Of a stretch of DNA of 32,869 bases, positions 1 to 6,644 are shown in pieces (within the stretch, counting starts at the first letter, position 1; each line of letters begins with the position of its first letter). Source of the DNA: Halobacteriovorax sp. (GTDB taxonomy: Bacteria; Bdellovibrionota; Bacteriovoracia; Bacteriovoracales; Bacteriovoracaceae); NCBI GenBank assembly GCA_020048985.1, contig JAIFLR010000058.1:1-32869 (forward strand), in the 5' to 3' direction. The notes under the pieces are model-generated. The model was given only the letters and a program-made list of their open reading frames with translations. It was not told the origin of the DNA and did no database searches. The position numbers and the translations under genes are program-made.

Positions 1-30
1 GCTTCTCCATAAAAGGACTCCTTAAAATAA

Positions 31-53
31 GACTACCCCAAAAAGGGGTAGTC
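31..53. terminator. Perfect hairpin, probable terminator of the reverse-strand gene at 110-751
   Basis: A 9-bp perfect stem (31-39 with 45-53) closes a 5-nt loop. On the reverse strand it is followed by a T-rich stretch (TTATTTT), so it can end transcription from the gene that stops at 110. On the forward strand the tail is only moderately T-rich, so it may act in both directions. Confidence 0.55.
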
Positions 54-76
54 TCGTTTATTAATTTGTCCTGTTT

Positions 77-111
77 AAGGGGCTCAGATCACTTGCGAGG
101 CCCTTTTTTTT
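77..111 (+). terminator. Intrinsic terminator for a forward-strand gene left of the window
   Basis: An imperfect GC-rich stem (77-85 with 97-105, one G-G mismatch) is followed on the forward strand by a run of eight T (104-111). It must serve a forward gene ending before base 1. Its T-run overlaps the stop codon of the convergent gene at 110. Confidence 0.6.
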
Positions 112-751
112 ATAAATTTTTTCCGAAATCTTCCCACACGTCGTCCAGAAGTCTTGTGTGGAAGTATCCATAGAGATGTTTGTCACGAAATCGTGATTCA
201 CTCTTATAGTGAGTTTCATGAACGATCTTCATATCCTCTCCGGCCTGATGGAAAGTAATTCGCTGGCTACCATTTGATTTGTTTTGCTTAAGATAACTAA
301 AAGTAACTGTTCTCATTGAAGCATCAAGCTCAACCACCTCAAAAGCGACCGGGATCTGCATTTTTTTAACGATATCTAGTTCCAGAAAGAAAACCTGACC
401 TCTTTTAATTGGAGGAAGCTCGTGGTTTTTTCCGAGGAAACTTTTTGATTCTGGATCATATTCCATTTCAAAGCGCGATGAACTTTTCCATATTTCTAAG
501 GGACCCATGGCGATGAGTTTTTCAAAGGCCGCCTGGGCATTCCCTTTGAAAGTATAGGTCTTTGAATGATAGTTCATGTGGGAGCAGGCATCGAAAGTTT
601 TGCAGCTTGGAACAAGCTGACTCATGTCGTGCCCGTTGATATCAAGGAACTCCTGAACTGTGTCTGCTACCTGAGGCATCGCCATTTCCTGGGCAAACGT
701 GGGGATGGTGAAAAGAGCAGCAGCACATAGGGTGAGAATTTTTACGTTCAT
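110..751 (-). CDS. Exported hypothetical protein, 213 aa
   Basis: The protein starts with a clear signal peptide (MNVK, a hydrophobic run, then TFAQ-E), so it is exported, probably to the periplasm. A GGAG ribosome binding site about 6 nt upstream supports the ATG at 751. The mature part has two cysteines close together (in PSCKTFDACS) and alternating beta-type segments, with an aromatic C-terminal helix (HLYGYFHTRLLDDVWEDF). The pattern of sheets followed by a long terminal helix is reminiscent of START/SRPBCC-like folds, but I do not recognise the family and assign no function. It stands alone, divergent from the tRNA gene, with a hairpin terminator at 31-53. Confidence 0.75.
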   Translation of the reverse strand: MNVKILTLCAAALFTIPTFAQEMAMPQVADTVQEFLDINGHDMSQLVPSCKTFDACSHMNYHSKTYTFKGNAQAAFEKLIAMGPLEIWKSSSRFEMEYDPESKSFLGKNHELPPIKRGQVFFLELDIVKKMQIPVAFEVVELDASMRTVTFSYLKQNKSNGSQRITFHQAGEDMKIVHETHYKSESRFRDKHLYGYFHTRLLDDVWEDFGKNL

Positions 752-799
752 AGGATCTCCATTGATTAGGGAGATTTTGTCATGGATTGGTTGCGGCGG

Positions 800-815
800 G
801 GTGGGGTCCTATACT
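800..815 (+). repeat. First copy of a 16-nt motif shared with 8729-8744
   Basis: GGTGGGGTCCTATACT here matches GGTGGGGTCATATTCT at 8729-8744 in 14 of 16 positions, and both copies lie in intergenic DNA. The last six bases (TATACT, 810-815) make a good -10 box with TTGGTT at 787-792 and a 17-nt spacer, so this could be a second, upstream promoter for the tRNA. A repeat or a promoter are both possible. Confidence 0.35.
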
Positions 816-868
816 CTTTTCTCTGGCCGTCAAAACTCTTTACACACCTCCAAATACCAATAAGTACG

Positions 869-897
869 TTGAAATAGTGAAATAAAGGGCCTAAGAT
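869..897 (+). promoter_or_regulatory. Sigma-70-type promoter of the tRNA-Leu gene
   Basis: TTGAAA (869-874) and TAAGAT (892-897) are separated by exactly 17 nt. Transcription would begin at about 904, only a few nucleotides before the mature tRNA 5' end at 907, so RNase P would have a very short leader to remove. Confidence 0.6.
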
Positions 898-906
898 GCC
901 TTCCAT

Positions 907-992
907 GCCCAGGTGGTGAAATGGTAGACATACCGTCTTCAGACGGCGGCGTTCGCAAGAATATGCTGGTTCGAGTCCAGTCCTGGGCACCA
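907..992 (+). tRNA. tRNA-Leu, anticodon CAG
   Basis: The full cloverleaf can be drawn. The acceptor stem is GCCCAGG (907-913) with CCTGGGC (982-988), then discriminator A and an encoded CCA (990-992). The anticodon stem is CCGTC (933-937) with GGCGG (945-949). The loop is TTCAGAC with anticodon CAG at 940-942, which reads CUG leucine codons. A long class II variable arm follows, as expected for leucine, then a T-arm with the TTCGAGT loop. It is a single gene with its own promoter; no other tRNA is adjacent. Confidence 0.95.
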
Positions 993-1013
993 ATATTAAG
1001 TCATGATCTCAAA

Positions 1014-1034
1014 CCCTGATTGTCGAAATCTGGG
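1014..1034 (-). terminator. Short hairpin after the thioredoxin-like gene
   Basis: CCC-T-GATT (1014-1021) pairs with AATC-T-GGG (1027-1034) around a 5-nt loop, with one T-T mismatch. It lies just past the stop at 1038 on the reverse strand, with only three T after it, so it is a weak terminator candidate. Confidence 0.3.
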
Positions 1035-1037
1035 GGG

Positions 1038-1799
1038 TTAATAAGAAATAGTTTTAGAATCACTATTCTTTTTCTTGTATTTAATATCAGCAGGGAAATC
1101 CACTTTTGGTTTATATCTGCGATCATTGTCAATTTCATTTGGCGTCGCCCGAGGGATACAATGAACCTTGAATTTAGTCACTTGTGAAATGATTCTTCTT
1201 CTTGCCGAATCATCACAGCATGCAAGGGCGTTGCGACCGTCGCCCTCAAATTCAATTCCTAGATCTGAATTCTCAACACAGTATTGCTTTACACAAACGC
1301 GCTCGTTATTTTTAGTTTCCTTAACAAGACCTTCACAGCACACATTGCCTTTATGTGTGTCAGAAGCTTCATCAAGCTTTTCATCCTCACCTGTGCAGCT
1401 TGAAGACAGCACTTGATCGACGATCTTTTTCATCTCCTCAAGTGTTTGTCTCCCTTCCACTTTATGAATAGTCTTCCCGTTATGATCAAGGAAAATCATC
1501 GTTGGTAACATTTTGCAGTTTTTATAGTATTCACCTCTGTCCATGCTGGCTTGGGGTTTAATAGGAATCAATTTGTTATTGATTATGTTGGCCAATCCTG
1601 GGTCGCTATAAACATTAGCTTTCATCCAATTACAAGGTGGGCATTCAGTTGAAGAACATACGGAGAATATGAGTTTTTGTTCGGTTTTTGCTTGAGATAA
1701 TGTGTCTTTAATTGTTTGCGCTTTAAAATTGACGTCAGAGATTGCGTAGTATGGAAATACCAAAATGACTGAAGCTAGTATAAGAAAACACTGTCTCAT
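1038..1799 (-). CDS. Exported thioredoxin-fold protein with a cysteine-rich C-terminal extension
   Basis: I start at the ATG at 1799 (253 aa): it opens a signal peptide (MRQCFLILASVILVF), has AGGGG 7 nt upstream, and a GATAAT -10 box (1828-1833) would place the transcript start downstream of the alternative ATG at 1847. Residues about 30-140 look like a thioredoxin domain: the redox motif CPPC (C53, C56) and a cis-proline context (MLPT, P99) are visible, as in periplasmic DUF255/thioredoxin_7-type proteins. Residues 145-235 form an unrelated tail with about nine cysteines, including two CC pairs. A periplasmic disulfide reductase or isomerase role is inferred; the tail is not recognised. It stands alone. 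Confidence 0.8.
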   Translation of the reverse strand: MRQCFLILASVILVFPYYAISDVNFKAQTIKDTLSQAKTEQKLIFSVCSSTECPPCNWMKANVYSDPGLANIINNKLIPIKPQASMDRGEYYKNCKMLPTMIFLDHNGKTIHKVEGRQTLEEMKKIVDQVLSSSCTGEDEKLDEASDTHKGNVCCEGLVKETKNNERVCVKQYCVENSDLGIEFEGDGRNALACCDDSARRRIISQVTKFKVHCIPRATPNEIDNDRRYKPKVDFPADIKYKKKNSDSKTISY

Positions 1800-1970
1800 T
1801 GTTGATCCCCTGATTTTGGCTAAATAAATTATCGCATCTACCGCCATGGCGGAGCATCCTTTTAAAGACAGGCACTTTTTTTCCTGAGGGCGCTACATCG
1901 GCCCTGTGACCTTAAGGTTGCCAAGTGATATTCTGTGCTTAGAGCGGTTGGATTAAATTATTTTTTGCCG

Positions 1971-1998
1971 TCTATTTCGTCCCGCGAGGAGCCGATAA
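1971..1998 (+). promoter_or_regulatory. Possible sigma-28 (FliA)-type promoter for the gene at 2036
   Basis: GCCGATAA (1991-1998) is an exact match to the FliA -10 consensus. At the canonical 12-nt distance lies TCTATTTC (1971-1978), only a 4 of 8 match to the -35 box. The predicted start near 2005 would leave a leader of about 31 nt. The same 8-mer also occurs by chance inside the M28 peptidase gene, so the match alone is weak evidence. Confidence 0.3.
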
Positions 1999-2035
1999 AG
2001 ATTACTCAAACTTTGTATTTTAAAAGGAGTTCTCA

Positions 2036-2299
2036 GTGGCCCATAAACTGGTTTTAGTAGTGTCGCTTTTTATGACAAGTATGAATTCATTTTCTTCGCC
2101 TACAAACGGAGTTCCTTGGATTACTGTGACCTGCTTAGATGGAAGAACGGGAAATCAAGATTGTCCTATCGGCACAACAACTAATGTGTGTGGTAATAGA
2201 TTTTGCTATGGCAATGACACTGGGCCGGCGATGGTTACAAACACTGGGGTAGGGAGAGTTGCCAAAAAAATCTCTGTTAGTGAGCGTAAGCTAAAATAA
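2036..2299 (+). CDS. Small exported cysteine-containing protein, 87 aa
   Basis: The gene begins with GTG at 2036, well supported by AAAAGGAG about 7 nt upstream. A signal peptide (VLVVSLFMTSMNSFSS) is followed by a mature part of about 65 residues with four cysteines (TCLDGRTGNQDC and VCGNRFC), which suggests two disulfides and a compact secreted protein. No family is recognised. A strong bidirectional terminator follows at 2316-2354. It is one of four small Cys-rich secreted proteins in the window (also 17090, 23192 and 23821). Confidence 0.65.
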   Translation: MAHKLVLVVSLFMTSMNSFSSPTNGVPWITVTCLDGRTGNQDCPIGTTTNVCGNRFCYGNDTGPAMVTNTGVGRVAKKISVSERKLK

Positions 2300-2315
2300 G
2301 TTCAGGCTCTAATTT

Positions 2316-2354
2316 AAAATGCCCAGTGAGGTTCTTATATTCACTGGGCATTTT
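2316..2354. terminator. Strong bidirectional intrinsic terminator
   Basis: A perfect 14-bp stem (2316-2329 with 2341-2354) encloses an 11-nt loop. A T-run follows it in each direction because the stem ends are AAAA and TTTT. It lies between convergent genes ending at 2299 and 2366 and serves both. Confidence 0.9.
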
Positions 2355-2365
2355 TTATTTTCTCT

Positions 2366-2962
2366 TTATTTCTTTGTCGAGGCTTTTTCAACCTTCATGG
2401 CAAGGGCTTCAGAATAAGTAATGTCAACCTGGTCACCCACGTTCACACCATTAAGTTTTTCCGGGTACTTCACTTTAAATGTTTCTTCTTCACCAGATGC
2501 TCCTTTGAAGGTCACTGATGGGGTCTTGCGATCGATGGCGCTTACAACAACTGAGACCGTCACTTCTTTGGCCACACCACCCTCTGGACGACTTCCAGGA
2601 CGTGCACGCCATGCTGTTTCGGTAGTTACAGGGGGAGAGGCCTTCCCGCCTTTATTGATGTGGTAGACAATGGCTTCTTTATATTTCGCAGTGACATTGT
2701 CACCCTTTTTCATTTGGTTGAAATTTGTTACTTCATCCCCGGCCACGATATTAAAACTTTCACCGTCGGGAGTTTCAAGCGTTACCTTGCGTGTTTTATA
2801 ATCGATGGCCTTAACTTTGGCGGTGACTTCAGACGAAGCTGAAATGGACTCAACCTTATTTGGTTCCGGCATCTTTTCATTTGCTGCTTGTACATTTGTT
2901 AGGACCATCACCCCAAAAAGAGCTGCTGCAGTAAATGAGGTTAATTTCAGTTTTTGTTTCAT
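2366..2962 (-). CDS. Exported protein with two tandem copies of a small beta domain, 198 aa
   Basis: A signal peptide (cleavage near NVQAA) precedes two copies of the same module, at residues about 46-105 and 132-194. Both follow the pattern V-x-A-I-D-x-K-T-x-x-V-T, then GD or GE, then NxxxxGDxV, then Y-x-E-A. The spacing resembles OB-like or DUF5666-type periplasmic domains that are often found near metal-handling or stress proteins. I cannot name a function. AGGAG upstream supports the ATG at 2962. It shares the terminator at 2316-2354 and has only 30 nt between it and the DUF5996 gene behind it, so the two may be cotranscribed. Confidence 0.75.
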   Translation of the reverse strand: MKQKLKLTSFTAAALFGVMVLTNVQAANEKMPEPNKVESISASSEVTAKVKAIDYKTRKVTLETPDGESFNIVAGDEVTNFNQMKKGDNVTAKYKEAIVYHINKGGKASPPVTTETAWRARPGSRPEGGVAKEVTVSVVVSAIDRKTPSVTFKGASGEEETFKVKYPEKLNGVNVGDQVDITYSEALAMKVEKASTKK

Positions 2963-2992
2963 GATTTTACTCCTAGTAAAGTGTTAAGACAT

Positions 2993-3922
2993 TTAGTGAA
3001 AGTTTCGTTCCAGTTTTCGTCTATCCCAACCACCCAGTGTTGCGCCTACCTCATAGGTGGATTCAAAAAAATCCAGAACCATTTGGTCGGGATAATCTGC
3101 TTTTCTGACATCCTCATATTTTAAAATATAGCCCTTGGTATTTTGATTATAAAAAGCTTCTTTAGGACGAATTTCATGACTGGTGCTAAAACCTTTTGGT
3201 TCTGGAGCAGCGTAAGCATAAAAAGCTGCTTCAAGAATATTTCGACTCCCTGGCCAAAAGCCCGCACTTATCACCTCATGTGAGTAAGCTTCCTTATTTA
3301 CCGCATCGCTAATTTCAAAAGACTTCGCTTCTCTCCCGGAAAAGCGTGTGACTGCCAAATCAAAGCTGCCCCAGAAAAAGTGCACCGGTGAAGCCTTACC
3401 AACAAATCCCCCTCTAAATTGTTTCATCAAACGGTCGGCCTGAAGAAGTATCTTGTGAAAGTTTTTTACGTGCTGGCGGCTGTAGGTGTGATTGGCCTTG
3501 TTTTCTTGGAAAGGAATCGGGTTGGGAACTTCCTGCGGAGTTGTATTAATTTTTACAGTAATTTTAAGTTCGGCCAGTAGCTTCATTAATTCAAAAAAAA
3601 ATTCTGATACCGACAGGGATTCTAGCGACATACTTTTGCGGCTGCCATCCGAGGTACATATTTTGAGCAGGTTTTCTTGAAAATTGAATTCAATAGTGAA
3701 GCAGCGGTTCTTATAATAGATGGGGTATGTGGTAAGCCCCGTTGGAGTCACCAGCAAGGCCGTTTCCCACCAATGGTTAGTCATCGGATTGAGCTCTAGT
3801 TCAATTTTTCCAACGATCTGAGTCCACATATGAAGGGTTGCATAGGTGTCTTTCCATGCCGTGTAGGGGAGTTCTGGCCAGATATCTTCATTGCCTTTAG
3901 GACCACGGGATTCCTCTAACAT
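2993..3922 (-). CDS. DUF5996 family protein, 309 aa
   Basis: The N-terminus has the hallmark of DUF5996: WPELPYTAWKDTYATLHMWT, followed by NHWWETALLVTPTGLTT and a central RQHVKNFHKILLQADR / GKASPVHFFWGSFDLAVTRFSGR region. The length of about 310 aa is normal for the family. No signal peptide or membrane segment is seen, so it should be cytoplasmic. The family has no established biochemical function as far as I know. The conserved Trp, His and Arg residues hint at an enzyme, but that is inference. GGAGG 6 nt before the ATG at 3922 fixes the start. It is probably the first gene of a short unit with 2366-2962. Confidence 0.85.
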   Translation of the reverse strand: MLEESRGPKGNEDIWPELPYTAWKDTYATLHMWTQIVGKIELELNPMTNHWWETALLVTPTGLTTYPIYYKNRCFTIEFNFQENLLKICTSDGSRKSMSLESLSVSEFFFELMKLLAELKITVKINTTPQEVPNPIPFQENKANHTYSRQHVKNFHKILLQADRLMKQFRGGFVGKASPVHFFWGSFDLAVTRFSGREAKSFEISDAVNKEAYSHEVISAGFWPGSRNILEAAFYAYAAPEPKGFSTSHEIRPKEAFYNQNTKGYILKYEDVRKADYPDQMVLDFFESTYEVGATLGGWDRRKLERNFH

Positions 3923-4052
3923 GATAACCTCCGGTTCCTAACCATTGTGTTGATGACTCATAAAACACGACATCTTAATTAATTCTAAATCATGAGTTAC
4001 GGGCAAAAAGTGATGAGGTTTTAGTAAATAACTAAAAGAGTTAGAATAAAGT

Positions 4053-4649
4053 ATGAGAATGATGAAACAATATTACTCAATTATTTTACTCTTCCTTTCG
4101 CTGAACGCGTTGGCATTCGACAATTGTTCAGACAAGGGAGCGCAAATTTCTGCAGAGGTTGATGAGTTATCTGAGGTGGTAGATAAAATCACCGGTGAAA
4201 TTGCTTCTAAGGTTCTTGGAATCAAAGTTAATTATGACGGCACCGGAACGGTGAAGGTTCTGGCCAATGAGAAGGGCGAGCTCCTGGGTCTGAGGCTGGA
4301 TTATAAAGACAGTAAAGGACACCTCATGCAACAGACCAAGACTGTTGAGGAGTTTAATAACGGTGGTTCGGTCGCCTTCGAGATGGAAGGGCAGATCAAT
4401 AAACCACTTGTTCTTAAGGCCAAGCCCGGGACTAATATTTCTAAAACCAACGGCGGCTCATTTACCTTCTCGCTACTGACAGATAATGATCCCATAAAGT
4501 ATGCCCACTACCAATTATCCCTGGTTAAAGTTGGGAGCAGCTGGAAAGTGATGAAGAGTGACAAAGTAGTCAGTGGCACAACCATCTCTCCCAATATTTC
4601 CTGGTCTATGACTTGGGAAGGCACATTCAAAAGCGCTACCTTTCAATAA
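4053..4649 (+). CDS. Exported hypothetical protein, 198 aa
   Basis: A signal peptide (YYSIILLFLSLNALAF, cleavage near residue 21) is followed by a mature region rich in Ser, Gly, Lys and beta-type segments, with a possible helix at residues about 30-52 (SAEVDELSEVVDKITGEIASKVLG). One cysteine lies near the mature N-terminus but without a lipobox. No family is recognised. No clear ribosome binding site precedes any of the three clustered ATG codons (4053, 4059, 4062), so the exact start is uncertain. It is monocistronic, with 193 bp before the next gene. Confidence 0.65.
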   Translation: MRMMKQYYSIILLFLSLNALAFDNCSDKGAQISAEVDELSEVVDKITGEIASKVLGIKVNYDGTGTVKVLANEKGELLGLRLDYKDSKGHLMQQTKTVEEFNNGGSVAFEMEGQINKPLVLKAKPGTNISKTNGGSFTFSLLTDNDPIKYAHYQLSLVKVGSSWKVMKSDKVVSGTTISPNISWSMTWEGTFKSATFQ

Positions 4650-4842
4650 TTTTTCGCACGCATTTGCGTCCAATGCACTTGAACCCAGTTGCGGTCAAGT
4701 TAGGTCTGTAAGTGTTTCTGGTTAGGCTTTAATACAATTACATAACGCAGCCAGTCGAGAACAATTTTTATCCTATGTTAACGACTAAGTTACTTATATC
4801 ATTATTAGGTCGGGTTTTATCTACCACCATGGAGGGTGTAGA

Positions 4843-6606
4843 ATGTTTCCTAAAATAGCCATTGGCCTACTCATTTTAAGTCCTGCGTTTGCCCAAGATA
4901 CACTACCTGTGCTTGGTGACGTCGCGACTTTTTCCAATCTTGGATCTTACCTTGAAGCTCATACAAATGGGGCAGTCAGGCCGATCAAAGAATCATTCCT
5001 TTCTTTTCGTGTTAATCAAAAATTGAGAGAAGCAACACCCGTGTTGCCTTTATCTAATCCAGATTTAATTCATTCGCTGTTTGAAACAGATGTAGAGAAA
5101 ATGATTCAGAATGCGGGGACTGTGGACTTTGTTTCTGCTAAAAAGAAATACTACCGTTCTCAAACGTTTAATAATTCTACTCAGCGATTTTCTCGCTCAT
5201 ATGTCTATCCTTCTGATTGGCATTCACTGAATCACAATCCGATAAGAAAGATTAATCTTCCAACACAAGTTTACGGACAGCAGTTCGAACCACTTGATGC
5301 CAAGAGTATTGAACAGAGTCCACTCGTCGATCCTTCTTTTCATAGAAATTTAGATGCTGCAACCGGAACAGAAATGACGGCCGGAAACAAACTTCGCCTT
5401 TTAAATAACGGCGAGGTTTCTTTCAGAGAAAAAATCCGGATGGTGAAAGAGTCAAAGTTTTTCTTTCATGCAGTGGTTATGGTTCAGTATTGTGATGAAT
5501 CAAGCTCAGAGATCGTGGATGCCATGATTGAAAGGGCCCGTGCAGGTGTCGACGTAAGATTGATTACTGAAAGTGTATGGACGAAATTAATTTTGAAAAA
5601 ATGTCTCGCGAAACTTCGTAATGGCGGAGTTAAAGTGACATTGGGCAAAGGTTTTTTTAATCCGCGAACTATGTTCACTGTTCACCATACTAAGTTTTGG
5701 ATCCGTGATGGTAAAGAAGCCATTATGGGTGGTCAGAACATGCATGATTTCGAAAACTCTTCAAACGGCTTTAACAATCATACGCGTGATAAAGACGTTC
5801 ATGTCACTGGACCGGCCGTAACTGATATGATGAGAGAATACGTCCGCATCTGGAATCATGAGCAGAAACGGGTGGATCCCTCGATGTCCCAATATCTTGA
5901 TGAAGTTAAACAGAAAGAAGCTTCAGAAAGAGCGCGGGGCCTTCGTGGAACTGAGCTCTATGATCAATGGCTAAACCGTCCGGCAGGAGAGATCCCTGGC
6001 GTCTGTCGTGTGATGGTTCAAGGGTCCAAGACTTCTGATACTCCGGGAATTATCTCTAAGGCATACATCGAGATCATGAAGAACGCCAAGTACAGCATGA
6101 TTATTAATTCTCCGACCTTTCGTTATAAAGAAGACAGCGATAATGCTCTAGATAATTCTCAAATTATTAAAGCGATTCTTGCAGGTTCAAAACGTGGCGT
6201 TAAAGTTGATATTATTTCCAATGGTCTGGATGGCGGCTGGGGCGAAGCTGGTCACCAGTTGAGACAGTTGGCCAATGACTTACGCCGTAAGGGCAGGGTT
6301 GGTTTAGCTTCATTAATTGAAAAAATGGATAAATTGGTCGCCACTTTTATCGGGCGCTCTAACAGAAAGAATCTGGCCAATGCTGTTAATGGGACTGATG
6401 TTGATGTTTGGTTATACTTTAACCATATTCATTCCAAGCAAATGAGTTTTGACCACATTATGACTTCAACCGGAAGTTTTAACCTTGATCAACATTCACA
6501 TAAGAATCATGAATCAACGATGATTTGTTTGGATAAACAACTTGCTGATCAGTCTTTAGTAAGTTTTGTGACTGATATCGTAAACTCTACACCTGTTATT
6601 CAATAA
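4843..6606 (+). CDS. Exported phospholipase-D-superfamily protein, 587 aa
   Basis: Signal peptide MFPKIAIGLLILSPAFAQ; GGAGG 7 nt before the ATG. Two intact HKD motifs are visible: H282-T-K284-x4-D289 followed by GGQN, and H530-S-K532-x4-D537 followed by TGSFNLDQHS. Both PLD half-sites are therefore present, as in phosphatidyltransferases, phospholipases and PLD-type nucleases. About 180 residues precede the first PLD domain and are shared only with the neighbouring paralogue (DWHSLNH, FHRNLDA). Four cysteines (C217, C254, C388, C562) are also conserved in that paralogue, suggesting disulfides and a periplasmic or secreted location. Substrate is unknown: prey or own phospholipid is likely, nucleic acid possible. 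Confidence 0.85.
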   Translation: MFPKIAIGLLILSPAFAQDTLPVLGDVATFSNLGSYLEAHTNGAVRPIKESFLSFRVNQKLREATPVLPLSNPDLIHSLFETDVEKMIQNAGTVDFVSAKKKYYRSQTFNNSTQRFSRSYVYPSDWHSLNHNPIRKINLPTQVYGQQFEPLDAKSIEQSPLVDPSFHRNLDAATGTEMTAGNKLRLLNNGEVSFREKIRMVKESKFFFHAVVMVQYCDESSSEIVDAMIERARAGVDVRLITESVWTKLILKKCLAKLRNGGVKVTLGKGFFNPRTMFTVHHTKFWIRDGKEAIMGGQNMHDFENSSNGFNNHTRDKDVHVTGPAVTDMMREYVRIWNHEQKRVDPSMSQYLDEVKQKEASERARGLRGTELYDQWLNRPAGEIPGVCRVMVQGSKTSDTPGIISKAYIEIMKNAKYSMIINSPTFRYKEDSDNALDNSQIIKAILAGSKRGVKVDIISNGLDGGWGEAGHQLRQLANDLRRKGRVGLASLIEKMDKLVATFIGRSNRKNLANAVNGTDVDVWLYFNHIHSKQMSFDHIMTSTGSFNLDQHSHKNHESTMICLDKQLADQSLVSFVTDIVNSTPVIQ

Positions 6607-6615
6607 TCTCTGCCT

Positions 6616-6644
6616 CAGCAGTGACTAGTTTTTAGTCACTGCTG
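6616..6644. terminator. Perfect hairpin at the meeting point of the two PLD genes
   Basis: A 12-bp perfect stem (6616-6627 with 6633-6644) closes a 5-nt GTTTT loop. It lies in the 3' end of the reverse-strand PLD gene and just after the forward one. Neither side has a T-run, so it may be a mRNA 3'-end stabiliser or a weak two-way terminator. Confidence 0.45.

Noticed and set aside
766..993. Reverse-strand open frame starting MVPRTGLEPAYSCERRR
   Set aside because: It is the antisense of the tRNA-Leu gene; this peptide is the well-known artefact of reading a tRNA backwards.
1841..1852. Perfect 12-bp palindrome CCGCCATGGCGG around an alternative ATG
   Set aside because: It may be an operator but stands alone; the longer start for the thioredoxin-like protein inside it is unlikely because the -10 box lies downstream.
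4658..4671. ACGCA-TT-TGCGT dyad after the gene ending at 4649
   Set aside because: A 5-bp stem with a 2-nt loop and no T-run is too small to call a terminator.
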